A model generated the notes under the pieces. The model saw nothing but the letters and a program-made list of their open reading frames with translations. It made no database searches and had not been told where the DNA came from. DNA of 64,000 nucleotides from Psychroserpens burtonensis DSM 12212. Lineage in GTDB: Bacteria; Bacteroidota; Bacteroidia; Flavobacteriales; Flavobacteriaceae. The stretch lies in the NCBI RefSeq assembly GCF_000425305.1, contig NZ_AUDE01000009.1, positions 62,001-126,000 on the forward strand, written 5' to 3'. The position numbers and the translations under genes are program-made. This document shows, piece after piece, positions 34,979 through 43,883 of the stretch. How positions within the stretch are numbered: position 1 is the stretch's first letter; every line of letters starts with the position of its first letter.

Positions 34979-35132
34979 TTTACTTCTAAATAGTATTTAT
35001 AAAAATGGCATGTAACTTTTTGTGAGATTCCAGCTTCATATATGTTGTTTATTAAAATACAGAATAAGATGATACACAAAGTTATCTAGATAACAATTCT
35101 TATTCTTTTTGAAAATTATGTAGATTTACTGC

Positions 35133-35831
35133 ATGGACGACAAACCATCATCTTTTTCGATAAAAAATTGGTCTCAAGGTGATCAACCTAGAGAGAAACT
35201 TAGAGATAAAGGTAAAGCCATCTTAAGTGATGCAGAATTAGTTGCTATACTTTTGGGTTCTGGTAACAGAGAAGAAAGTGCTGTGGCCTTAAGTAAGCGT
35301 ATATTAGCAAGTGTTGATAATAATCTTAATGCTCTTGGAAAACAATCTTTAAAGCAACTCATGACCTTTAAAGGTGTTGGAGAGGCAAAAGCAATTTCAA
35401 TTGCTGCTGCTATGGAGCTTGGTAGAAGACGACGAGGAGAAGAAGCACTTCAACAAATGAAAATTACATCTAGCGCCTCTGTTTTTGAGTTTATGCAACC
35501 TATAATTGGAGAGTTGCCACATGAGGAATTTTGGATTGTTTATCTCAATAATTCTAACAAAGTACTCCAAAAAAATCAACTTAGTAAAGGTGGTATAACA
35601 GGGACTTTGGTAGATGTTAGGTTAGTTCTTAAGACAGCTCTAGAAGTTGGTGCAGTAGGTTTAATATTGGCACATAATCATCCTTCAGGTACTTTGACAC
35701 CGAGTGAAGCAGATAAAAATTTAACTCAAAAATTAAAAGAAGCTGCGCAAAGTTTAGATATTAAAGTCTTAGATCACCTTATTGTAACTGAAAAAGCATA
35801 TTTTAGTTTTGCAGATGAAAACATATTATAA
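35133..35831 (+). CDS. radC: RadC-like JAB domain protein
   Basis: A 232-residue protein. The N-terminus has the RadC start (SIKNWSQGDQPREKLRDKG) and helix-hairpin-helix (LKQLMTFKGVGEAKAISIAAAMELGRR). The C-terminal JAB/MPN domain carries the metal motif AHNHPSG-x-x-x-P-S-x-x-D. Despite the name, its role in DNA repair is unproven; the fold suggests a metalloprotease-like or nuclease-linked activity. It is chromosomal and full length, so not the phage-type version. The next gene starts 22 bp downstream, so the two are likely co-transcribed. Confidence 0.95.
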   Translation: MDDKPSSFSIKNWSQGDQPREKLRDKGKAILSDAELVAILLGSGNREESAVALSKRILASVDNNLNALGKQSLKQLMTFKGVGEAKAISIAAAMELGRRRRGEEALQQMKITSSASVFEFMQPIIGELPHEEFWIVYLNNSNKVLQKNQLSKGGITGTLVDVRLVLKTALEVGAVGLILAHNHPSGTLTPSEADKNLTQKLKEAAQSLDIKVLDHLIVTEKAYFSFADENIL

Positions 35832-35853
35832 CCTAACCCATATTTAAACTAAC

Positions 35854-37161
35854 TTGCTACTCGTTTATACACATAAAATCACACCTAGAGTTCGCTATGC
35901 CTTTAAGCATTTGTGTACTAGAATTCTTGGTATACCTGTTTCTTTTACGACTACAATAGAAGATTTTATTGCACATGACAGTATGAAAATGTCTTATACA
36001 AGACAGCCACTAAGTAATGAGGTGTTTATTAGGAATCACGAGTTGCTTTTTGAACAAGGTTTATCAGATGTAGATATTAATGTGCAAAACTGGAATGACA
36101 CAAAATGTTTTTTCCCTACAGGAGAAAAGAGTGCATTGCCTTTTGATATTTTTGCAGCATCTTTTTATTTGTTGAGTCGTTATGAGGAATATCTGCCGCA
36201 TGTAAAAGATGCGTATGGACGATTTACAGCAACAGAAAGTTTAGCTTATAAAGAGAATTTCTTAAAACAACCAGTTGTTGATATTTGGGCTTATAGCCTG
36301 AGAGACCTCTTAGAACAAAAGTTTAAAGATTTCACGTTTCCGAAGAGAAAATATAACGTACAACCAGTTATAGATGTACCTGTAGCTTATTACTTTAAAC
36401 AAAAGGGCTTATTACGAACTGTTGGAGGTTGTTTAACAGATTTGTTTCGATTTAAATTGCGAAGTCTATATCAACGAATTTTAGTCTTATTTGGATTTCA
36501 ACGAGATCCATATGATACGTTTAAATGGATAATAAATAAACAAAAACAATATAAATTCAAATTTATAGTGTTCTTCTTAATTGGCGATTATTCTACGTAT
36601 GATAAAAATATAAATATTAATAAAAAGAAGTTCATATCGCTTATTAAATCAGTTGCAGACTACAGTAAAGTTGGGTTAAAGGCTTCTTATTTTTCGCTAA
36701 ATGATATTACAATTCTCAAAAAAGAGAAGAAAAAAATAGAATCTATTACAAACTACGAGTTGGAAGCTACAAGAAATTCGTTCTCTAAAATAAATTTACC
36801 AGTATCGTATCGCAATTTGATAGCGCTTGAAGTAAAGAAGGATTTTACAATGGGTTATCTAGATCATTTTGGATTTAGAGCTGGGACTTGTACACCGTTT
36901 TTATTTTATGATTTAGACTATGAGACGCAATCGCCATTGCTTGTCAATTCGTTTCATTGTCTAGATTACACATTGTTGAAATATCAATCGCAATTGGATA
37001 AAAAAGAAGAGTTACAAGGTCTAATTAATACAGTGAAAAAAGTCGATGGAACGTTTACACCAATTTTTCACAATTATTCCTTTGGACCTGACGATAGATG
37101 GGCAGGTTTTAAGCAATTATTTACTCAAATATTGGAATCTGTAGACGAATCAGCATCATAA
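35854..37161 (+). CDS. polysaccharide deacetylase-like protein, altered metal-site motifs
   Basis: A 435-residue protein beginning with TTG (no ATG fits the family-like start LLVYTHKITPRVRYAFKH). The N-terminal third and the F-D-I-F-A-A-S-F-Y-L-L-S-R-Y-E-E-Y segment match a flavobacterial family with a C-terminal NodB-like fold (YLDHFGFRAGTCTPFLFYDL is its conserved end). From memory, catalytically intact relatives have an F-D-x-D-x-A-Y metal motif and an H-P-S-Y motif; here these read IDVPVAYY and KASYFS, missing one Asp and the His. It may be a non-catalytic homologue. No signal peptide is seen. It sits between radC and yjjG. Confidence 0.75.
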   Translation: MLLVYTHKITPRVRYAFKHLCTRILGIPVSFTTTIEDFIAHDSMKMSYTRQPLSNEVFIRNHELLFEQGLSDVDINVQNWNDTKCFFPTGEKSALPFDIFAASFYLLSRYEEYLPHVKDAYGRFTATESLAYKENFLKQPVVDIWAYSLRDLLEQKFKDFTFPKRKYNVQPVIDVPVAYYFKQKGLLRTVGGCLTDLFRFKLRSLYQRILVLFGFQRDPYDTFKWIINKQKQYKFKFIVFFLIGDYSTYDKNININKKKFISLIKSVADYSKVGLKASYFSLNDITILKKEKKKIESITNYELEATRNSFSKINLPVSYRNLIALEVKKDFTMGYLDHFGFRAGTCTPFLFYDLDYETQSPLLVNSFHCLDYTLLKYQSQLDKKEELQGLINTVKKVDGTFTPIFHNYSFGPDDRWAGFKQLFTQILESVDESAS

Positions 37162-37212
37162 TAAGTTTTAAACATTGTTCCATACCATTCAAATACATCA
37201 AACAATTTACAA

Positions 37213-37902
37213 ATGAAATTAAACGGAATTAAACATATATTTTTTGATCTAGATCATACCCTTTGGGATTTTGACAAAAACTCAGCATTGACATTTGAAA
37301 AAATATTTGAAGTTCATTCTTTAAATCTCAATACTAATGATTTTTTAAAGGCTTATGAGCCTATAAATTTAAATTATTGGAAACTATATAGAGAAGAGAA
37401 AATAGATAAAGAGAATTTAAGATATAAGCGTTTAAAAGACTCTTTTGATGCCATCGGTTTTAGAGTTTCTGATGATATTGTAAATCAATTATCAGAGGAT
37501 TATATTACATATTTGACTACTTTTAATCATCTTTTTGATGGTGCTTTAGATGTTTTGCATTATCTCCAGAAAGCGTATGATTTGCATATCATTACCAATG
37601 GTTTTGAAGAGGCACAACAGCGAAAAATGGATAATTCTAATCTTTCGAAATATTTTAAAACCATCACAAACTCTGAATCTGCAGGTGTGAAAAAGCCTAA
37701 TCCAGTTATCTTTAATCATGCCTTAGAAGTTTCTAAAGCTAATCCAGTCCACAGTATTATGATTGGTGATAATTATGAAGCTGATATTTTAGGTGCTATC
37801 GGTGTTGGGTTGGATGTGATTTTATTTAATTATCATAATTTTAATGCAGAGCCTCATATTAAACAAGTGACTCAACTTGTTGATTTGAAAAAGTACCTCT
37901 AA
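37213..37902 (+). CDS. yjjG: YjjG-type HAD phosphatase (noncanonical pyrimidine nucleotidase)
   Basis: A 229-residue HAD hydrolase. Motif I is FFDLDHTLWDF (nucleophile and acid/base Asp), motif II ITNGF, motif III the Lys in KKPNPVIF and motif IV IGDNYEAD. The helical cap lies at about residues 17-100. E. coli YjjG removes phosphate from noncanonical pyrimidine nucleotides such as 5-fluoro-UMP, cleaning the nucleotide pool. The LDHTLWDF context is distinctive of this subgroup. A terminator follows immediately. Confidence 0.92.
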   Translation: MKLNGIKHIFFDLDHTLWDFDKNSALTFEKIFEVHSLNLNTNDFLKAYEPINLNYWKLYREEKIDKENLRYKRLKDSFDAIGFRVSDDIVNQLSEDYITYLTTFNHLFDGALDVLHYLQKAYDLHIITNGFEEAQQRKMDNSNLSKYFKTITNSESAGVKKPNPVIFNHALEVSKANPVHSIMIGDNYEADILGAIGVGLDVILFNYHNFNAEPHIKQVTQLVDLKKYL

Positions 37903-37930
37903 GCACCTCATTATATATTGGTGTTTTTAT
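37902..37930 (+). terminator. terminator of the radC-yjjG run
   Basis: AGCACC (37902-37907) pairs with GGTGTT (37920-37925, one G-U) and runs into TTTTTATTTG. It begins at the yjjG stop codon. Confidence 0.55.
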
Positions 37931-38025
37931 TTGTATTCTACGGGAAATATTTAGTTAGAATTACAAAATATTTCTAAGTCGCAAAGTGTATCTTTACAAT
38001 TCGTGATGAACCTAATTTTATTCAG

Positions 38026-38901
38026 ATGACTAGATTGCTTTATATTCTTATATGCTTTATTGCCTTTCAAACGCAACTTGCTGCGCAGGTTTCTCTAAAT
38101 TCTTATAAGTACATAATTGTGCCAAAGCAGTTTGATTTTTTGAACTCACAAGATCAATATCAAACGAGCTCGTTAACTAAATTTTTGTTTAATAAATATG
38201 GGTATACCGCTTTTTTTGATGACGATGATTTGCCACAGGATTTAAGTGAAAATAGATGTTTAGGTTTGAAATCTGATATTAAGAAAATTAAAGGGTTTTT
38301 GATTACTAAACTGCAAATTGATTTAATAGATTGTAACGGGAATATTGTTATTAGTTCTGATATAGGAGAGACTAAAGTAAAAGAATATAAAAAGTCTTAT
38401 CAAATAGCCATAAGAGATGCTTTTACGGCCTTCCAGTCTTTAGATTACAACTATATTGTAAACGAAGATATTACAGTTTCTGAAAGAAGCAATACGAATG
38501 CTTCTGAAGTAAAACAAATAGAACAACTTAAAAAAGAGGTTGAACTATTAAAGGCTAAGAATGATAAAGTACAGCCGATTTCCGAAGTAAAAGAACGTGT
38601 TGTGCCAAATACAGTTAAGAACCTTAAAGAAGGGGTAAAGGAGGTTGTTAATGAAACTGTAATACCCGAAATTCCATCAGCATCAAAACCTGAGATTCTT
38701 TATGCTCAACCCATAGATAACGGATTTCAAATTGTAGATACGCAACCTAAAAAAGTTATGATTTTATTAAATACGGGTACTCCTAATATCTATATCGTAA
38801 AGGGTAAAGATGCTATTGTATATAATAAAGAGGGCTCGTGGGTTTATGCTCTGTATAATGAAGGGAATTTAGAATTAAGCGTAATAAATCTCAAATTTTA
38901 G
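38026..38901 (+). CDS. secreted protein of unknown function with a coiled-coil linker
   Basis: A 291-residue protein with a signal peptide ending in LAAQ at residue 20. Residues 21-145 form an alpha/beta region (YKYIIVPKQFDFLNSQDQYQTSSLTKFLFNKYGY, a pattern common in unnamed flavobacterial proteins). A charged coiled-coil spans about 160-190 (EVKQIEQLKKEVELLKAKND), and a beta-rich tail ends the protein. No family name is known to me. Its 3' end overlaps the convergent rarA gene by 4 bp. Confidence 0.72.
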   Translation: MTRLLYILICFIAFQTQLAAQVSLNSYKYIIVPKQFDFLNSQDQYQTSSLTKFLFNKYGYTAFFDDDDLPQDLSENRCLGLKSDIKKIKGFLITKLQIDLIDCNGNIVISSDIGETKVKEYKKSYQIAIRDAFTAFQSLDYNYIVNEDITVSERSNTNASEVKQIEQLKKEVELLKAKNDKVQPISEVKERVVPNTVKNLKEGVKEVVNETVIPEIPSASKPEILYAQPIDNGFQIVDTQPKKVMILLNTGTPNIYIVKGKDAIVYNKEGSWVYALYNEGNLELSVINLKF

Positions 38902-40178
38902 TAATCATATTTGTCTTTCCAGCGTAGTTTTAAAAACTCACGTTGAGCGTTTTCTCTAGCATTATTTCCTGGACTGTACAATTTAGTGTTCTTTATGTCG
39001 TCTGGTAAAAATTCATGCGCCACAAAATTGTTGTTATAATCATGAGCATATTGATAATTATCTCCATGTCCTAATTCTTTCATGAGCTTGGTTGGTGCAT
39101 TTCTAACAGATAGAGGTACAGATAAATTCCCTGTGTCTTTAACCAACTGTTGCGCTTTACCTATGGCCTCATAAGCAGCATTGCTTTTAGGTGAGGTTGC
39201 TAAATAAGTGGCGCATTGACTTAGGATAATTCTAGATTCTGGATACCCAATAACAGATACTGCTTGAAAGGCATTATTAGCAATAACTAAAGCTGTTGGG
39301 TTGGCGTTTCCAATATCTTCACTAGCTAGAATTAATAAGCGACGTGCAATAAACTTAACGTCTTCACCACCTTCTATCATTCGTGCGAGCCAGTAAACTG
39401 CTGCATTAGGATCACTACCTCTTATAGATTTTATAAATGCAGAAACAATATCATAGTGCTGTTCTCCAGATTTGTCATATCGTACAATATTATTTTGAAC
39501 GCGTTGTGAGACAAGTTCATTGGTAATTATAATGTTTTCATTTTGATCAAATGATGTTACAATGAGCTCAAATAAGTTTAGTAATTTTCTGGCATCTCCT
39601 CCAGAAAGTCTAATTAAAGCCTCTGTTTCTTGTAGTGTTATGTTGCGTTCTTTGAGTATCACGTCTTCTTTTAGTGCACGATTTAAAAGGGCTTCTAAGT
39701 CGGCTTTTGAAAACGATTTTAAAACATAAACCTGACAGCGAGATAGAAGTGCAGGTATGACTTCAAAACTTGGGTTTTCTGTGGTTGCTCCAATCAATGT
39801 CACCCAACCCTTTTCTACTGCTTGTAATAATGAATCTTGTTGAGACTTACTAAACCTATGAATTTCGTCAATAAATAGAATAGGGTTTTTAGTTGTAAAT
39901 AAACCACCACTTTGCTTTGCCTTATCTATAACTTCTCTAATATCTTTTACACCGCTATTTATAGCACTCAGCGTGTAAAAAGGGCGTTTAGATTCATTAG
40001 CGACAATGTTAGCTAATGTTGTTTTCCCTGTTCCTGGAGGTCCCCAAAAAATCATAGAGGCAATAACACCTTGGTTTAATTGTTGTGTCAAAACGCCAGT
40101 TTTACCCACTAAATGTGACTGACTTAAATAATCATCAAGTGATTGCGGTCGTAATCGTTCTGCTAAAGGTTTGTTCAT
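38898..40178 (-). CDS. rarA: replication-associated recombination protein A (AAA+ ATPase)
   Basis: A 426-residue AAA+ ATPase of the clamp-loader clade. Walker A is [15 protein letters not shown] and Walker [15 protein letters not shown]; sensor 1 is [12 protein letters not shown]. The C-terminal region ([41 protein letters not shown]) is the family-specific tetramerisation part. It acts at stalled replication forks with SSB. The start [25 protein letters not shown] is canonical. It is divergent from the rhomboid gene. Confidence 0.97.
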   Translation of the reverse strand: MNKPLAERLRPQSLDDYLSQSHLVGKTGVLTQQLNQGVIASMIFWGPPGTGKTTLANIVANESKRPFYTLSAINSGVKDIREVIDKAKQSGGLFTTKNPILFIDEIHRFSKSQQDSLLQAVEKGWVTLIGATTENPSFEVIPALLSRCQVYVLKSFSKADLEALLNRALKEDVILKERNITLQETEALIRLSGGDARKLLNLFELIVTSFDQNENIIITNELVSQRVQNNIVRYDKSGEQHYDIVSAFIKSIRGSDPNAAVYWLARMIEGGEDVKFIARRLLILASEDIGNANPTALVIANNAFQAVSVIGYPESRIILSQCATYLATSPKSNAAYEAIGKAQQLVKDTGNLSVPLSVRNAPTKLMKELGHGDNYQYAHDYNNNFVAHEFLPDDIKNTKLYSPGNNARENAQREFLKLRWKDKYDY

Positions 40179-40259
40179 AATGTAAAATTACAAAAAACGA
40201 ATGTGACAATATTTCATAGTTTTGATAAATGGAGAGCATTTTGCTAAATAGTTTATAAT

Positions 40260-41006
40260 ATGAGCAATCAACAACAATTTAAATATTCAACAGGAGTTAT
40301 AGCCTACCCTCTGCTTTTTGTGCTTTCAATTTGGATGGTCTTCTGGATGCAAGTGCGATTTTTCCCGTCTATAAAACGTTTAGGCGTTTATCCTCAGCAG
40401 CTAGACGGATTGCTTGGTATCTTTACAAGTCCCTTTATTCATGCAGATATAGAGCACTTGTATCATAATAGTATTCCTCTTTTTATTTTATCTGTCGCAC
40501 TATTTTATTTCTACAGAAAAATCTCTTGGAAGGTTATTATCTTCGGAATAATACTTTCTGGTTTATTTACTTGGGTCATTGGCAGACCAGCAAATCACAT
40601 TGGTGCCAGTGGATTAGTTTATGTACTCGTTAGCTTTATCTTTTTTAAAGGAATTTTCGCAAAGCATTTTAGGTTGATAGCCTTGTCGCTAATTGTTATT
40701 TTTCTCTACGGAAGTATGATTTGGTACGCTTTTCCTGTAAAGGATGGTATGTCTTGGGAAGGACATCTTGGTGGTTTGCTCTCTGGATTATTGTTCGCTA
40801 TAGTGTTTAGAAAAGCCATCGCAAAGCCAGAGCGTTATGTTTGGCAGCAACCAGACTATAATGAAGAGGATGATCCTTTTCTACGGCATTTTGATGAAAA
40901 CGGTAATTTTATGGAACTCAAAGAGCCAGAAGTAGAGCAGGAGCCAATCTCCGAAGATATTAACTCACATATTACTTATGTTTTCAAAGAAAATAAAGAC
41001 GACTAA
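40260..41006 (+). CDS. rhomboid family intramembrane serine protease
   Basis: A 248-residue membrane protein with about six segments. The catalytic Ser lies in the GASG motif (HIGASGLVYVLV) and the catalytic His in WEGHLGGLLSG; the oxyanion-side HLYHNSIPLFIL segment precedes them. Rhomboids cut single-pass membrane proteins inside the bilayer. A C-terminal acidic tail (about 205-248) is cytoplasmic. The gene's end overlaps convergent rlmB by 4 bp. Substrates are unknown. Confidence 0.93.
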   Translation: MSNQQQFKYSTGVIAYPLLFVLSIWMVFWMQVRFFPSIKRLGVYPQQLDGLLGIFTSPFIHADIEHLYHNSIPLFILSVALFYFYRKISWKVIIFGIILSGLFTWVIGRPANHIGASGLVYVLVSFIFFKGIFAKHFRLIALSLIVIFLYGSMIWYAFPVKDGMSWEGHLGGLLSGLLFAIVFRKAIAKPERYVWQQPDYNEEDDPFLRHFDENGNFMELKEPEVEQEPISEDINSHITYVFKENKDD

Positions 41007-41737
41007 CGACGTTGTCTAATAGCTTCATATAAAAAGGCACCACAAGCAACAGAAACATTAAGAGATTCAATTTCTCCCAGTAGAGGAAGTTTCGCTCTTT
41101 CGTCTGATACTTTTATAACTGACGGATTTATACCTTTACCTTCAGATCCCATGATGATTGCACAAGGCTCTTTGAACGAGATATCATAAACTGTATTATC
41201 TGTTTTTTCTGTGGCCGCAATGACTTTTATACCACTTGCTTGCATATGAAAAACAGCATCTTTAATGTGGTCAACCTTGCAAATAGGAATTTTAAATATC
41301 GCGCCTGCACTCGTCTTTATAGCATCACCATTTACGGGAGCACCACCTTTTTTTTGGATAATAATACCAGAAACCCCTGTACATTCTGCTGTTCGAACAA
41401 TAGCTCCAAAATTACGAACATCGCTTAGCTGATCTAATAATAGAAATAAAGGAACTTTACCAGATTCTATAACGCTAGTTACTAATTCTTCAATATCATG
41501 AAATGTAATGGGAGCTATTTGGGCAATAACACCTTGATGATTCTTTTTTGACAACCTGTTTAATTTTTCTACAGGCACATAAGAACTATTTAATCGTTCT
41601 TTGTTCAACAAGTGTTCTAGCTCAGTAAAAAGTTCTCCTCGCAAACCTTTCTGTAAAAATATTTTATCAATATTTTCACCAGATTTTATTGCTTCAATTA
41701 CTGCTCTTATACCAAAGATGGTCGTTTCTTTTTCCAT
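41003..41737 (-). CDS. rlmB: 23S rRNA (guanosine-2251-2'-O)-methyltransferase
   Basis: A 244-residue SPOUT methyltransferase. Residues 1-75 form the L30e-like RNA-binding domain (IFGIRAVIEAIKSGENIDKIFLQKG). The knot motifs are NFGAIVRTAECTGV, IIMGSEGKGINPSV and LNVSVACGAFLYEAIRQ. RlmB methylates G2251 in the peptidyl-transferase P loop. TrmH-type paralogues exist, but the N-terminal domain favours RlmB. It is full length. Confidence 0.93.
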   Translation of the reverse strand: MEKETTIFGIRAVIEAIKSGENIDKIFLQKGLRGELFTELEHLLNKERLNSSYVPVEKLNRLSKKNHQGVIAQIAPITFHDIEELVTSVIESGKVPLFLLLDQLSDVRNFGAIVRTAECTGVSGIIIQKKGGAPVNGDAIKTSAGAIFKIPICKVDHIKDAVFHMQASGIKVIAATEKTDNTVYDISFKEPCAIIMGSEGKGINPSVIKVSDERAKLPLLGEIESLNVSVACGAFLYEAIRQRR

Positions 41738-41750
41738 GGCTCAAAGATAT

Positions 41751-41786
41751 AAAAAAACCATTCTAAAAATAGAATGGTTTTTTATA
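41751..41786 (-). terminator. strong terminator after the SusC/D operon
   Basis: AACCATTCTA pairs perfectly with TAGAATGGTT around an A-rich 4-nt loop, with long T-runs at both ends. It lies about 165 bp past the last gene of the minus-strand operon and before rlmB. It is bidirectional by sequence. Confidence 0.75.
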
Positions 41787-41951
41787 TTATAATTCACATT
41801 TATTCACTCATAATCTTTTTACTAATACTTCGATATCCAGAGTATGTTTGCAAAAAAAAACAGATGCTAATCTTAAATGCTTATATATTTATTACAGCTT
41901 AATTTTTACGGTTCATAATTATAGTTTTTCGCTATTAATATTATTAGAGCA

Positions 41952-42995
41952 TTAGTTTTTTAACAGTCTCTTTTCTTCTATTGATAATCTGTAATCTGCA
42001 AATCGACCTTGCGCAATTTGTGTGTTATTGCTATCAGTAATAGTATAGGTATTTCCAGTTTTTTCTACAAAGAAAGAGGTAATAGCGTTTCCGTTTCCAT
42101 CACTTAGTCCTCCATCATTCAGGGGGAAAATTGATGATAAATCAACAGATTCTACAAACACTCCAGCTTTCAGGAAATCTATAGATACTGGAATATTATT
42201 GCCATCTACTGAAGTATTACCATTGGAAGTCCAAAAACTGGCATCAATTGTATAAATACCATCAGTATCAGAACTAAGAATGATTAGTTCTTCGGGACAC
42301 TCATTATAGCTTGTTTGTACATATGCACCGTCAAAAATTAATTCTAAATCCATATCTAATCCAGAATTAATATCACAAGGATCTGCAGCACTATCAAGAT
42401 AGTCTCCGGCCCAATTCAAGCGTGTAACTAAGTCATTTCCGACAAAGTCATTAATTGTTAGGGTAACATCTTCTTGTATTGTGGCTTGCATTAACGAGGT
42501 GGCAGACAGTCTTAAATTTATGGTTTGAGTTCCGTCTTGAATAAAATCCTGTAGGGTTTCAATATTCAATTCAATAGTTTCAGTAAATGCAGGAAAGGAG
42601 GCTATATATCCTGATCCTCCTTGATATCCATATTCAAAATAACCAGATTCAAACCAGGTAGGATAAGGAACTTCAATAGCTTCAAACTGAACTCTATCAT
42701 AAAAACCATTTCCAGTTGTTGCATCTCCATCGGTTGGGTTTGCTGTGACCACAGGATTTCCGTCGATATCTAAGATATCAATTCTAATATCTATTTTTTC
42801 AGAAACGGCATATTCTACATCTAACGTAAATGTAGCGGTTTCTCCTTCGGTTACGGTAACCGAATTACTCATAAGTGTTAACTCTGGTTTTCCTCTTCTA
42901 GGAATTGAATCGTCATCTTCACATGAAAAGGTTACGAGTCCTAATAGGAATACAATAATTAAAGAGTAGCTTGTTTTTTTATGTATATTTTTCAT
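41952..42995 (-). CDS. surface lipoprotein with a Calx-beta-like domain, last gene of the SusC/D operon
   Basis: A 347-residue lipoprotein from the ATG at 42995 (an upstream in-frame start would overlap the previous gene). The signal ends in FSC followed by EDDD, an acidic tail used for surface export in Bacteroidota. Residues 35-160 resemble a Calx-beta-type repeat (SVTVTEGETATFTLDVEYAVSE ... NLRLSATSLMQATIQEDVTLTINDF). The C-terminal half is beta-rich. The gene follows the DUF1735-like lipoprotein by 13 bp, so it likely encodes an accessory binding protein of the SusC/SusD importer. Confidence 0.82.
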   Translation of the reverse strand: MKNIHKKTSYSLIIVFLLGLVTFSCEDDDSIPRRGKPELTLMSNSVTVTEGETATFTLDVEYAVSEKIDIRIDILDIDGNPVVTANPTDGDATTGNGFYDRVQFEAIEVPYPTWFESGYFEYGYQGGSGYIASFPAFTETIELNIETLQDFIQDGTQTINLRLSATSLMQATIQEDVTLTINDFVGNDLVTRLNWAGDYLDSAADPCDINSGLDMDLELIFDGAYVQTSYNECPEELIILSSDTDGIYTIDASFWTSNGNTSVDGNNIPVSIDFLKAGVFVESVDLSSIFPLNDGGLSDGNGNAITSFFVEKTGNTYTITDSNNTQIAQGRFADYRLSIEEKRLLKN

Positions 42996-43008
42996 ATTAT
43001 TTTTTGTA

Positions 43009-43878
43009 TTAAAGAGGTGTGTAAACTGAAACTCCATTTTCGCCGTAAGCTTCACAAAACCATGATATTGTAACCACTCCAGTATCTTCATCAACAGAAT
43101 TAACGCCTCCTTCTAAAGGTATGACTGCGCCATAACCATCGGTTTGACCTTGCCAAGAGATATCTCCACAGTTTTCTGAAAATATAACATCAAAACTAGT
43201 AGGTCCAGTACCATAAGCATCTGCATAAAGACCAGAACTGTATAAGCCGCTAGACATATCAAATACTCTGTATAAACCGTCTCCCAAGGCTTCGATTTCA
43301 ATATCTATCGTAAGTGGATTAGAGTCTGGTAAGAAGTCGTGATAACCAAAAGTTGTTGTCACATTATACAGGCCTCCAATATCAGAAAAACATATCCCGT
43401 TTATGGTAATTGTTAACGTTTGAAATTGGCTACCTATTACGGCATTGTTATCTGCCGAAGCAATATTTAAGATTAAAACTTTCGGGTTGTCGATATTGAT
43501 GTTTTCCGAATAAAAATTAATATCAAGTGCAGCAAATTCCCTGTCTTCAGCAATAGTTACCGATTGAGAACCGTTAACAAAATCAAAGTCTGTACCTGCA
43601 ACGGCAGTTGATGTTGGATCTATTTCAAAATTCACAGTAATACTTGGGTTAGTTGAAAAATCGTCACCACCAAATAAAACTATATTTTCGCTATACATGT
43701 TTACCGCTCCATCTGTTAAAAATGCAGGCGATGCTTCACTGTTATTAAAACCTACTACATATGGTGTAGTTCCTAAATCAGCTTCTAACTGCTGAGGATT
43801 GTCATCTATGCTACATGAGATCATAAGTCCAGCGCTTAGAATTGTTATTAGAATACATTTAAATTTTTTCATTTTCAT
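43009..43878 (-). CDS. lipoprotein with DUF1735-like domain, SusC/D operon
   Basis: A 289-residue lipoprotein from the ATG at 43878 (MKMKKFKC...; another ATG lies 6 bp on). The signal ends at LMISC with SIDD following. The N-terminal domain (YVVGFNNSEASPAFLTDG...VNFEIDPTSTAVAGTDFDFVNGSQSVTIAEDREFAALDI) has the BT_3987-like/DUF1735 pattern of beta strands and a T-D-F-x-F core. The C-terminal half (ICFSDIGGLYNVTTTFGYHDF) has a pattern shared with many unnamed flavobacterial lipoproteins. It lies directly after susD. It probably helps bind the imported nutrient at the surface. Confidence 0.8.
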   Translation of the reverse strand: MKMKKFKCILITILSAGLMISCSIDDNPQQLEADLGTTPYVVGFNNSEASPAFLTDGAVNMYSENIVLFGGDDFSTNPSITVNFEIDPTSTAVAGTDFDFVNGSQSVTIAEDREFAALDINFYSENINIDNPKVLILNIASADNNAVIGSQFQTLTITINGICFSDIGGLYNVTTTFGYHDFLPDSNPLTIDIEIEALGDGLYRVFDMSSGLYSSGLYADAYGTGPTSFDVIFSENCGDISWQGQTDGYGAVIPLEGGVNSVDEDTGVVTISWFCEAYGENGVSVYTPL

Positions 43879-43883
43879 TTTTT

